From contig CACVBU010000525.1 of NCBI GenBank assembly GCA_902728285.1, positions 372,001 through 436,000 on the forward strand: a stretch of DNA of 64,000 bases. Reading direction: 5' to 3'. The position numbers were made by a program, and so were the translations under genes. Source of the stretch: Clytia hemisphaerica (Eukaryota > Cnidaria > Hydrozoa > Leptothecata > Clytiidae). The stretch's first letter is position 1; every line of letters begins with the position of its first letter. The notes below the pieces were generated by a model. That model did not search any database. It was given only the letters and a program-made list of their open reading frames with translations, and was not told the origin of the DNA. Positions 35,401 to 45,548 of the stretch are shown here, piece by piece.

Positions 35401-38400
35401 AACAAATGACAGATTGAAACTAAAATTTATATCTAAATTTCGAAAAATATATCACTTGAAAATAAAGGAATCGATAGATTCAATCCGTCATCAAAAATAC
35501 GGCGTATTTTTTAAGGCTTAACTTTTTCTTGCCTAAGAAAGTTTAGAGATTCAATTCTAGACCTGTTCGGGCTTATACTTCATTGAATCATACTACTACA
35601 CACTTCCTTCTCACAGACCCACTGTGAACCCTTCCCATCGGAAAAATTGGTCGAATGGAAAATCATACTCCAGTTTTTGTCCCCACTGAAAATAATCGAA
35701 TAAACCAATCCTCACTGTAAAATATTATGCTATTTTTGCCATCCCCACTGAATTTTCTGACTTGGAAAACAATGGAATTTAAATCCCCAGTCATAAAAGA
35801 TATGAGAATATCAATCTCCATCGAGTTTCAGTCCGTTATTTTCTAAAAAATCAGGGTACCGGGTCTGTGAGAACATGGGAGCAAAGATTTATTATACACT
35901 GGATAAACGACTCATAAAACGATGGAGAGCGATCATTGTATTTTCATTGTTTCAGAAAACAATTGATGTTCTAGCTTTGTCCGCAAAGGACAGCTGTCAT
36001 GGCGGCTCGAAGATGTCTGATTTTTGAAAATGTGTATCAGTCTTATTTTTATAAAGTTCTCTAGCTCTTTCATTTTGTACATTTGCAGAAAAAAAGTTTG
36101 AAAGTAAGGCTAGTATTCCAAGCTGGATACATTTGTGTAATCTAATATGAGAAAAACATCATTAGACAAGCAATTCAGACAAAATGCTTATAGTGACACG
36201 ACATTTTCAATTGGAAATATCTCTCCAAGACGTCCCCGCAAAAGATCTGAAATTAATATACATAAGACTTGAGTATCTTGGCTCCACTGTGGTATGAAAA
36301 TCCTTTTGAGGCACGTGGTGGCAAGGTGGTTTTTTTTAGATTGAAGTTTGAAAATTTCCGGTGTCAACATTAAATTTCTTATACACAACACGTTTTGCAT
36401 CTTTCTCACAGCTTGAAACGTCATAACGACTTATAATTAGCAATTAAGTGGAAGAATCTGACTCTCACAGGAAAGTTTTCAGTCTCTTTTGGGAATTGGA
36501 CGAGTGATTTTCGATAAGAAATGCAATAAAAATGCTTCGAAAAATCATTTAATGAAGGAAGGAGAGTGAACAATAATATCATTACTGCGGACATAGCTAG
36601 TGCACGAGAAATCGGCAAAAATCTGTTACTTGTATATCCAGTGTATAATAAATCCTTGATGGGAGAACTTAGGAGAACATTCAAATAACAACAAAGAGCC
36701 TAGAATTGCCGAATTTCAAGCAATCAAAGACTTAATGGAATCTAAGTACAAGGCCTGAAACATATCAATCTTAACCTAAGATAAAAATAAATGTGTAGTC
36801 CGAGCTACTGTTGATTTTATTGCATGAACACAGACACATAACAGTTTGTTTTGCTCACTTTTTGATCATGTGATTAAATCTTAACCCTATTCGTACTAGG
36901 GGGGGCTCTTTCTGTTCGGAAGTCAAACTATTGGTAATAGCTCCTGAAATAATAGAGCTTTTGCCGTGAAATTTTCTGTAAATTCCTAACTTTTATTTTG
37001 CTTCAAAATAAAAAAAAATTTGACACCTAAATATTTTCACACCTTGAGCATGATGACATTTCTGACAGTAAGGTGTCACAAAAATTGACACTTTTCCAAT
37101 ACAAATTTATTTTTAATGTCAAATATATCGTTTAAACCGTAATTTATTGAATATTTAGGATAAAATAAGCATTTTAAACTCAGGCAACTTTTTTCTAAAG
37201 CCTTTGTTAGAATACAATAGCTATTTATAAGAACAATGGAAAATTTCGGTTTTTGCTCACTTTGTGCATGGTGAGTGACGTCATCAAAAAAAAAAATTTT
37301 TTGTCAAAAGTTGCCTTACGTGACAAGGATCTTGTGTGCCAAATTTCATCCAAAAAGACCCACTAGATCAAAAGTTAAGGGGTAGTACAGGAAAAGCCCC
37401 CCCCCCTAGTTCTGAACCGCCCCTAAAAGCCTAGTTTGAATAGGGTTAAACCAATCCCAAGAGGTGTACTTGGTAACGTGATCAAAAACTGAGCAAATCG
37501 ATTTTCATCTTTTGATGTTAACAACGGAAAAACCTAATAAAAAGCTAAAAAAATAGGCTTCCCAGAACCGGGTCATTTGGTCATTTTATAACGAAAAATG
37601 AACAAACTAAAAATGAAATAAGGAGAAATGACTGACCTTGAAACCAACTTTGGTATAATTATCACCACAATTTTCCACGATGTTTCTCAATTTAAAGATG
37701 GGACAAAATGGGTCGGTCTCTTCATTATGCAGACATCTCTTCATGTAGGAACCTTTCTTCTGGTTGTGAACAATGTTGTTCCTGTACGAATAAAAAAGTG
37801 TCAATTTTTCCCCATCATACTTATCGACTCCAAAATACATCAGAGGCTAAAGGTCTGGGGTCACTTGAAACATAGGAATCGATATACATATTTTGGAAGT
37901 GAGTCATTCCATCTTTTACTTCAATTTCATAACTTGCGAACGGGTAAAGAAAATCAAAAGTATGATGGCAAAAATACACCCCCTTTTCACAGACCCACCG
38001 GGACCCCTCCCCACTGGAAAAATTGTCCAAAATATCGTCCCCGGTAGAAAATTGTCCTCTAAAAAATAATCCTCGTTGAAAAATAATATGTTATTTTTCC
38101 CATCCCCACTGAATTATCTGAGTTGAAAACAAAAAAAATCGAAATCCCGCCGGAAATAAATAATATGGGAATATTAATCCCCATCAAGTTTCAGACCGTT
38201 ATTTCTACCATCACTAGCTAAAAAAATTTCACCGGGTCTGTGAGAAGGGGGTGTAAAAATTAAATTAACTAAGCCTTTCATTTTTGCAATGTCAAAGCTT
38301 AAATTTTATAAAAATCTCGATTAAAATTTGTACACTTTTAAAAACACCTGAAAGATTACACTTTCATTTTCTGCAGTCACTGACCATCTTTCCTACATTC

Positions 38401-41284
38401 TCTCAGCTGCCATACAACGTTTTTCGACGTCTATCTAACGTTCACAACGTCCATATAACGTTAGATGAACGTTGAAACAACGTTGTGTGCCAGCTGGGCT
38501 ATAGCAATCAAATACCTTGTTACTTTGAACTTGGGAAAATGGATTTGATTTTTGATCAGGACTGTCGATTCTTTCGTTCCATCCAGAAGTGGTATCGTTT
38601 TGCTGAAACGGGAAAATGGTTGATTACAAATTGTTTACGTTAGATGCAAATGCACAACTTTAACAGAATCAGATTTAAATCAAGGTCTAATTTGAACACA
38701 CACTTTTTATGAGAACAAACTATATAAGAGCATAAGGCTTCGATGGGCCAAATATTAAGAACAAGTTTATAAGACTTTGCGGACTCAAAAACATTCGTTT
38801 TTTTAAGAAGTTGGACAAAAACACTCAAAAAACGGCGAAAGTAGGAACATGTTAAGAAAGTATTTAGGCTTTAAACTAAAAAGTTAAGAACATCTCAAGG
38901 CTTCGAAATTTTGGATGTTCTCGTAAAAAACGTGTATGTATGTGTTCGAATAACACTCCAGTTGAGATAATTGTACCATTACCATATTAGTTTATCCTTG
39001 GAAGCAACACAACATCAACTAACATCATCGACAAACAATAAACTTATAAAAGCAACTAGATTTTTAAGAAATATACAAAAACAACACCATATACATAGAC
39101 GGCCTCAGATCCTTTTCATCGTCCAATATATACTATATGGTAAGTATACCCTTTTGATGGGTTTTATTATGGATGAACAAATACCTGAAATTATTGTAGT
39201 TTTCCATAGGAAGGACATCATATTCTGTCGGACACCAGCCATAACTCTCACAGACCTTGACTGTTGAATTACGATCTGATGGTACACATCGTCCTGAACG
39301 TTCGCCTGGAGATGGAAAAACAAGAGTTCGAAAATGTGTTTACTGCCAAGGGAAAGTGGGACATCGTGTTGTTGAAAAAGCCGAATTTCTTCTGAAGTTT
39401 ACTCATAACGTTACAAAAAATTACAACCACTGCAATGGTACTTGGCAGTAAACACTAATTTTTGATGTTACAATTTAGTCTGCAGCCCTGTTGCCTCTTC
39501 AACCATTGAAATTAGGGGGAGGGGATTTAGGGAGGGGGAAGCGAATAAATGTAGTGGTCTTTTGAGGCTGGTGCCAATATACTATTGTAGTGATTGTAGC
39601 TTTTATGGGATGCTTGAAGTTTTATAATCTCACCGTGTCCATATTTATTGGAAGTTCCTTGTTGACAATCTTTGTCTGTTTTACAAATTGTACGATATGA
39701 TTCCGGATCTTCAGGACATTTCCCTTGATATTGTTTTGGTGTTATCACCATATTAGTCATGACGAAAAAGGAGTCACCATCCTTGAGTTAGAATGAAAAG
39801 ATTAAAATCATGCCAAAAAAAAGTAGAATCGTAGCATAAATGTAGAAATTTAATAAACCATTGACCTCTAAAGGCATCGGAGACACAAGAAGTTATTTTC
39901 GCGTTAGTGCAATGCAACATGCTCCATCCCACCAAACTGAACCGCTTTCTCGTGTCTCCACCCCATTTTTCTTTTAATAACATTTGTGCTTCTCTCACTT
40001 TTTTCCCTGGGACAAAATTAGCGTGTCTTTAGGGTATTTCCCTCACTTTTTGTCCCATGAAACAAAAAAAGAAACCTTGTGTTGGTGGGATGGAACATGT
40101 TACACTGCACCAACGTGAAAAAAAACTTCTTGTGTCCCCAAGCCCTAACCGTTAGATGAATTAACAGTGGAGATCAGTACTTAATGTCGGACATATATAT
40201 GAGAAACAAAAGGATTCTCGCGGAAGTGGCCATAAAAAAAAACAAGAAACTTAAAAGAACAGAGGAGTAAAGGATTTACTTGTTTGATGACGTAATCTTG
40301 CGGATCATAAATCATCCTCCCATTAAAAAAGGTCGAAGGGAAATTCCCAAAATTAACATGTGTGATTCCCTTGACTTTGGTATTGGTGGAACTGATTGCA
40401 GAATCTATTTCTTGGTAACCTTTGTCGTAAATGATGGCGTAACTAAATGAAGAGAGGATAATATGAAAATGAAAGTTTAAAAAATGCTCATTTTTCAGAG
40501 ATTTGATTCCACTGAGTGTCGCAATATGGAGAGACAAGCTCCGAGACAGGGAAGGTAGAAAGCTTTTGGAATGTCTAGTTCTTTAGGATCTGACCTCCAC
40601 ATATATTTCCTTAACGAAATCAGAAGTGTTTTACTAATTTTAGTCACCTAGAAGCTTAAATTCTTTCAACCCAAGACCATCGTGACATGATTGGTTGTAA
40701 AGTGACGTATTGACTGGTTTTACGTCACTTACAACCAATCAGCTATTGGGTCCATGATTTAATGTCAGAAGACATTCCAGTGATGCATATCAGGAATACA
40801 CTTTTCTTTTTTTTATAAGAACAATTTTATAAGAACAATGAGGCTCAAAAATGCCAAAAAATAAGAACAATTTAAGAACAATCCTGAGCCTGGAGTTGCT
40901 GAGTTTTAGGTAAAATAAGGGCCAAATTAATGAAATTAGGGTTCAAACCCAAAAATACAAGGACAAGAACAATTTGAGGCTCGAAGTGCCAAAAAAATAA
41001 GAACAGCCGAGCCTCAACAAAAATTTACTGGTTCTTATAAAAAAAAAAGTGTACCAATATAAGCCAGGGCTACTTGCAAAAGAAATTTCAAATAAAAAAT
41101 GTGAAAATTCTCCTTTCACTTACCCAATAACATAAATGATAACACTGAGTTGGATGAGACGATACCAAAAAGCAACTTTCTTATTTTGAATCTCCACAAC
41201 TTTACCAGTCTCATAACTTAACAGGAAATTGATGCAATGAAACTTTGACTTTTCAAGCACCATCTGCTTCCGGCTTTGATTCAT
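32436..41284 (-). CDS. P2RX: P2X-C: P2X purinoceptor, complete, 11 exons
   Basis: Exons in transcript order: 41284-41124, 40442-40280, 39781-39634, 39305-39185, 38602-38516, 37781-37637, 35132-35047, 34175-34131, 34003-33913, 33248-33183, 32624-32436. GT-AG throughout; 1302 nt, 433 aa. Seen: YETGK, TM1, [44 protein letters not shown]2 with GAG and WCDF. After TM2 comes VYREHILES, so YxxxK reads YxxxI. Exon 11 runs through the place where A, B and D have intron 11, so that intron is lost or was never gained here. The tail has arginine-rich LRRETLRRAREQ then NEFANNEFTNNEFAEL, a 15 bp DNA repeat. Sequence is closest to P2X-B over exons 1, 2, 5 and 9. Confidence 0.96.
32746..32887. repeat. Foldback element in intron 10 of P2X-C
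   Basis: Left GACCGCCATGTTGTTTTC pairs with GAAAACAAGATGGCGG at the right; flanking CCAGTTTT/AAAACTGG also pair. Confidence 0.65.
33285..33534. repeat. Foldback element in intron 9 of P2X-C
   Basis: Left ACCTTGAGGGAACTAATTT; right AAAATTAGTTCCCTATGTAA then GGT. Interior repeats AATTTTCGC/TTTTTCG words. Confidence 0.65.
34208..34305. repeat. CCCAGCTGGCACACAACGTT MITE, copy 2
   Basis: 98 bp unit in intron 7 of P2X-C, about 30 bases before the exon 8 acceptor. Nearly the same as copies at 27199-27296 and 38402-38498. Confidence 0.85.
35292..35580. repeat. AAGCCCCGAAGGG family, copy 2 (intron 6 of P2X-C)
   Basis: Left AAGTATAAGCCTGAAGGACT; right TAGACCTGTTCGGGCTTATA. TTCTTGCCTAAGAAA is kept near the right arm. 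Confidence 0.7.
35600..35881. mobile_element. CACTTCCTTCTCACAGACCC element (intron 6 of P2X-C)
   Basis: Left ACACTTCCTTCTCACAGACC, right GGGTCTGTGAGAACATGGGA. Same family as 25281-25597. Confidence 0.75.
36845..37575. mobile_element. GTCCGTATA family, copy 3, interrupted at TTAA
   Basis: Two halves of the family (36845-36884 and 37446-37575) are separated by a 561 bp insertion. The halves join to match 25733-25975 at TCTTAAACCAATCCC. Intron 6 of P2X-C. The left end is truncated. Confidence 0.8.
36885..37445. mobile_element. piggyBac-like MITE, 561 bp, TTAA duplication proven by empty site
   Basis: TTAA at 36881-36884 and 37446-37449. Ends CCCTATTCGTACTAGG and CCTAGTTTGAATAGGG. No coding sequence. 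The empty site in the copy at 25733-25975 has a single TTAA. Confidence 0.88.
37976..38254. mobile_element. ACACCCCCTTTTCACAGACC element (intron 5 of P2X-C)
   Basis: Left ACACCCCCTTTTCACAGACC and right GGTCTGTGAGAAGGGGGTGT form near-perfect 20 bp inverted ends, the best-preserved copy of the family. Confidence 0.85.
38402..38498. repeat. CCCAGCTGGCACACAACGTT MITE, copy 3
   Basis: 97 bp unit in intron 5 of P2X-C, 16 bases from the exon 5 donor. Right end TTGTGTGCCAGCTGGG is intact; left end slightly altered (CTCAGCTGCCATACAACGTT). Confidence 0.8.
38708..38938. repeat. TAAGAACA word-repeat element (intron 4 of P2X-C)
   Basis: Shares GCATAAGGCTTCGATGGGC and TTAAGAACATC with 27612-27777; ends GTTCTCGTAAAAAACGTGT. 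Confidence 0.65.
40696..40793. repeat. Partial ATGCACCATTG-family foldback
   Basis: GTAAAGTGACGTATTGACTG is inverted as TTTTACGTCACTTACAACC; ends with AATGTCAGAAGACATTCC and TGATGCATATCA. Related to 52666-52878. Intron 1 of P2X-C. Confidence 0.6.
40798..41058. repeat. TAAGAACA word-repeat element (intron 1 of P2X-C)
   Basis: Starts ACACTTTTCTTTTTTTTATA and ends TTATAAAAAAAAAAGTGT. Words AAGAACAAT and GAGGCTC recur at least five times. Confidence 0.75.
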
Positions 41285-41333
41285 CTTGAGATTTCAAACT
41301 TTTGGATATTTTGGATGTTGGATGAAATTATAT

Positions 41334-41604
41334 CAATGGGTTCTTCCAGAAAATTTGTGTACGGGGGGGGGGGGGGGGGGGGGGGGTAGTGAAAAATCGG
41401 CAAAATTTGCCTTGTTTTGGGGGCAAATGTTGCTCTGTTTAGGGGTAGTTCTGAATGTCCGGGGGCCAACTGATACTTGTTCGGAGGGTAAGATCTGTCC
41501 AAGGGACCCCTTAGTTCACTATTCCCGCGGGAAGAATTTCCAAAAAACCTCCTCTATAGCCTCCACTCTCCATATTCAATTTTTTTCTGGAAAAAGCCCA
41601 ATGG
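41334..41604. repeat. Foldback with a long G-run
   Basis: TGGGTTCTTCCAGAAAA at the left, TTTTTCTGGAAAAAGCCCA at the right. An uninterrupted G-run of about 25 lies at 41363-41387. Just upstream of the P2X-C start codon. Confidence 0.65.
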
Positions 41605-42099
41605 CCTATCTACAGGTTATGAAGTTTTCTTTCCTTGAATCCTTTTATTGATACTTAACAGTAAATAATTTATAAATTCAATAACAAATTCGATATATTT
41701 TATATGTATTTTTAGCTAATGCCTTTAATTCACTTCAAAATCTCAAACCAGGCCATGAGAACGGTTCAAAACACAACAAAATACATCAAAAACTTGATGA
41801 AGAGATTAACTAAACACCTACTTTATCGAATCTTGAATTTCTTTTATTTCTATGGACTTATGACTTAAAATATTTAGGCTGGAGTTAAGAATAAAACAAC
41901 TGAAAAAATCAAAAGACATCCGCTTGAATTATATATATTAAAATGAAAAAAATCTTTTATTTCATAAGCGAGGCAAAGTTTGAACATCTATCAAAAATGG
42001 ATAAAATATCTGATGCATTGAAATGAAACATATTCATCCTCCCATTTTTAGAGGAAAGATCTGAAAATGTATCTATACTGATCTATATCGATTAAAACA

Positions 42100-42440
42100 C
42101 GTTTAACACTAAAGATTTGAAGTGAGAGGACAAGCCCTTTAGATAGCATAGAAAATCTTATCCATGAAATGGAGGTGAGCATTAAGTGAAGCAAGTCAAA
42201 ACATTTCAAGCAATTTACGTGCAGTATGAGGCGATCGACTTTAAATAACATAGAAAATCTTATCCATGAAATGGAGGTGTAGGTGGAACAAGTCAAAGCA
42301 TTTCAAGTAATTTGCGTGCAGTGTGTGGCAATCGACTTTAAATAACATAGAAAATCTTATCCATGAAATGGAGGAGTAGGTGGAGCAATTCAAAGCATTT
42401 CAAGTAATTTGCGTGCAGTGTGAGGCGATCGAACAGCACA
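42100..42440. repeat. Tandem repeat, about 115 bp unit, three copies
   Basis: ATAGAAAATCTTATCCATGA followed by AATGGAGG occurs at about 42147, 42250 and 42348, each followed by AAGCATTTCAAG-like sequence and TTTGCGTGCAGT. Confidence 0.75.
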
Positions 42441-42550
42441 CTTGTTGACCATCATCAATTTCAAACGGGTTGCTTCCTCTTTCTCTTCCTTCGCTGCTTC
42501 TCTCAACTGAAGAACATCAAGAAAAATGTGCAAAAATAAAAAGGTATGTA

Positions 42551-42862
42551 TTACACGCTTTTTTTATAAAAATACACTTTATAAGAATCTCCATGATGAA
42601 AATGGCCAAAAAAATAAAAATAATGCTAAGAATATCACCTTCGTGGAATTTTGCTACTCAAGCTAAGAATGCCATTTCAGAGCATTTTCAATTATAAATT
42701 GTCAATTACCCCCAAGTAAGGCTCACTCCTTTCACAAAATGTACTAAATATTAAATCTAGTCTGATCCTATAACCTAAGAATGCTGTAAAGATGATTTTC
42801 CCAAAAAAGTCCAAATATCCATGATGAAATTGATTTACACCATTCTTATAAAAAAAGCGTGT
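42551..42862. repeat. TAAGAAT word-repeat element
   Basis: Starts TTACACGCTTTTTTTATAAA and ends TTATAAAAAAAGCGTGTAA. The words TAAGAAT and CCATGATGAAA recur. Near copy of 29182-29545. Confidence 0.75.
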
Positions 42863-42866
42863 AATT

Positions 42867-43126
42867 ACACCACTGTGTCACAGACCCGTTGGGACCCCGG
42901 CTCCACTGGAAAATTTTGCAAAAATTTCATCCCCGATGGGAAAAATACCCTAGAATTTGAGCCCAACTGGGAAATTGACTTTGATTTCATCCTCGCACTC
43001 GAAATTACATGTTTAAAAATTGCACTCCAAAAGCATCCCCACTGGATTTTCAACCTTGGAACAATAGAATTTCTATCCCCATTGGGATTTAAAAAAAGTT
43101 CCACCAAGGCTGTGAGACAGGGGTGT
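42867..43126. mobile_element. ACACCACTGTGTCACAGACCC element
   Basis: Left ACACCACTGTGTCACAGACC, right GGCTGTGAGACAGGGGTGT. Same family as 26969-27167; it directly follows the word-repeat element. Confidence 0.75.
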
Positions 43127-43164
43127 TTGATTGGTTTGAATCGAATTGAATTTCTATAGAAACT

Positions 43165-43405
43165 ATAGATAAAGTCTTTTCGCTAGAGGATGAACAGCAC
43201 CATTCCCGTTTCATATCAGACACATAACAATAACACAAGTGTCTACCTATTATTATATTATGCTGATATAAGCAAAAAATTATTTTCTTTTCCTCTTTCT
43301 GACCAATCCTGCTCCACACCCATGTCAATTCTATATAAGAAAGCTTGTGAATTAAAATTGATGAGTAAGCAAACGGTATCACTCTTATTTAAAAACAAAC
43401 CTTTA
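43165..43405. repeat. Inverted copy of the ACACTGTCCTGATATG family
   Basis: Reads TCATATCAGACACATA and GTCTACCTATT, then ATGCTGATATAAGCAAAAA, the reverse of 12283-12511 and 44195-44420. Confidence 0.65.
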
Positions 43406-44194
43406 ATTTAAAGAACAATGTAATCTTAGGCACATGCTAGGCTTGGAGTAAAAATGTTGCTTATGGAGAAAAAAAAAGATGAAAAACCAAACTACAACGA
43501 ACTCTACCAAAAATTCTGAAATCTGTAAAAGTCTTCTTTACAGAAAATCACATAAAAGTGAAGTACAAAGTTGTCATATTTGAAGTTCAAAGAAAGATAT
43601 ACACTATATCACTCCTCAATAATACTGACAAAACCTTAAAAAACCAAAAAATTGAAAAAGAACAAATTAAGATCGGAAAGAGAAAATCAAGCACCAAAAT
43701 AGGACAAATTTTAGCAAAACGATTTTTCCAAATTCAAAAATAAAACTTCAGTAGTATATGAACACTATATGCAAATGAAAATAGTCTTTTCACGAGTCAT
43801 TAATTTCTTCATGAAAAACAGATATTTATTTTATCTTCTTCTCGAAAATTGACCCACTCAATGATTTATCATTGCATAAAATTTCAACGTTTCTAATATG
43901 TCATAACATTTCAACCACACACAAAAGAAATTTTGAATTCATAAAAATTTCAAAAGCCTTTGAAACAATCAATCGATTACTTATCCAAATAAATGAAGTT
44001 AGTCAGGTTCAAAAAAACAATCCGAGCAAAAAGTATCGCCAAAGAAACAGGCATGGCAGAATCTCGAAAAATGTTTTGTAGTCTAGGTGTCGAAAACAAA
44101 CTCATGACGTCATCGTGTGATGAAAAACTATTTCTCAGAACACACCTAGGTAATAAAGTTAAGGCAACGACTTAAAGGGATCCTCCAGTTATTT

Positions 44195-44420
44195 TTGTTT
44201 TTAAATAAGAGTGATATCCTTTGCTTACTCATCAATTTTAATTCACAAGCTTTATCGCATTGAATTGACACGGATTTGGAGCAAGTTTGGTCAGAGAGCA
44301 GAAAGAAAAATTTTTTTTGTGCTTATCTCAGCACAATATAACAATAAGCAGACACTGTCCTGATATGAAATATGTGTCTGATATGAAACGGGAATACTTA
44401 TGTAAAAATAAAACCTTTGA
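44195..44420. repeat. ACACTGTCCTGATATG family copy
   Basis: Contains AAATAAGAGTGATATCC, GCAGACACTGTCCTGATATG and AATACTTATGTAAAAATAAA. Confidence 0.65.
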
Positions 44421-44595
44421 GCAACATAACAAAAGTCGAATTTCAAAACAAAGAACGAACTTTTATTTTAGGGGTTAACTTTGAAAGAACTGAGAAAATG
44501 TTTGGGAAAGAATGTACTCTCACTAATTCGAAACTGTCTGTTATTAGAAATAGAAAGTCTTATGAATATCATTGTTTTCATATAAAATGCGTATG

Positions 44596-45152
44596 TAGTG
44601 GAACCTCTATAACTCGAACCCTCATGGGAACACAAATTTGTTCGAGCTAAGAAAATTTCGACTTAATAGATAGATATGCCCTCCGATGCATCGGAATGGG
44701 TCCTACCCACGATGGAGTAGGAATCACAGCGCAAGCAGACATTGCAACCCTGCAGATGCGAGCTGCCGAGCCATGGTGTATACCACGACACTCGAACTAC
44801 ACGGGAGAACGGATGTCCTCGCAGGTGTAGAACCTCTTAAGTGTCTCAGCACACCACTATGTCTGAAATATCTACCCATATTCTTGTATCAGAGTTATAG
44901 TACCCAATTCCCCTCACATGGCACGGGTTGACCCGGGCGAAGGAGCATTTACTTGCCAAGTGAATCGTAGTAGTGGGTATCGAACTCGGGCCTCCTGAAC
45001 AGAAGTCAAGCACGATAACCACTATACCAGTACGCCTTCGACTTATAAAGATTGATTTATAAGGCATTAATAAGTGAAGGAACGAGAAAACTTGTTTGTT
45101 CGAGTTAAAGAGACATTCGAGTTATAGAGGTTCGAGTTACAAAGACTACTGT
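44596..45152. mobile_element. pogo/Tigger-like foldback interrupted by a SINE
   Basis: Left TAGTGGAACCTCTATAACTC then GAAC; right TTATAGAGGTTCGAGTTACA then AAGACTACTGTA. TAACTCGAAC/GTTCGAGTTA words are iterated in both arms. Such GGAACCTC-type ends with TA are typical of pogo/Tigger elements. The SINE at 44666-45036 splits it. Confidence 0.7.
44666..45036 (-). mobile_element. tRNA-derived SINE with target-site duplication
   Basis: On the minus strand the head has an A-box region ACTGGTATAGTGGTTATCG and a B-box AGTTCGATACCC, followed by a body with GGGTCAACCCGTGCCATGTG and a tail of ATCTATCTAT. TTCGACTTA occurs at 44657-44665 and again at 45037-45045, a direct target duplication. It is inserted into the 44596-45152 foldback. 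A second copy is at 53489-53727. Confidence 0.88.
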
Positions 45153-45175
45153 AATTTTGTAATTTAAATGTTTAA

Positions 45176-45473
45176 AGGGATAATCAGATGGTTTGAGATA
45201 TTTGATATGTGGGCTCCTTCTATTTTCAAGAACAAAACCTCAAAATATTTTTGCCTAACTATCTTCATAAGTCGAGATAAATTAGTTACAAGTTTGTTAA
45301 CTTTTAGTAAGAATTACAACGAAAGAACCATGTAAGAACCCATTTTCAGTCATTTCAAATTGTGAAATTACTCGAATCTGGAAAATAGTTAGGCAAAAAT
45401 ATTTTGAGGTTTTGTTCTTGGAAATAGAAGTAACCCACCTGCCAAATATCTCAAACCATCTGATTATCCCTTT
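45176..45473. mobile_element. AGGGATAATCAGATGG foldback, copy 1 (TTAA type)
   Basis: Left AGGGATAATCAGATGGTTTG after TTAA; right CAAACCATCTGATTATCCCT. The right TTAA has decayed to TTGA. In the sequence after P2X-D exon 11. Confidence 0.8.
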
Positions 45474-45548
45474 GAAATTAACAAATAGCAAAGACATTCG
45501 CAACCCTTTTCGTTCAAAGGAACCAAGAAAACACAAAAAGTAACTTAC

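Larger units (their letters stand above)
41605..45548. other. Intergenic between P2X-C and the mapped end of P2X-D
   Basis: No gene besides a possible last exon of P2X-D. Includes a roughly 115 bp tandem repeat at 42050-42440 (AACATAGAAAATCTTATCCA occurs repeatedly with GAAATGGAGG), several mobile elements listed separately, and AT-rich sequence at 43430-44190 with no recognised coding. Confidence 0.5.

Noticed and set aside
37628-38047. 139-codon plus-strand frame
   Set aside because: Antisense shadow of P2X-C exon 6 running into a CACAGACCC element.
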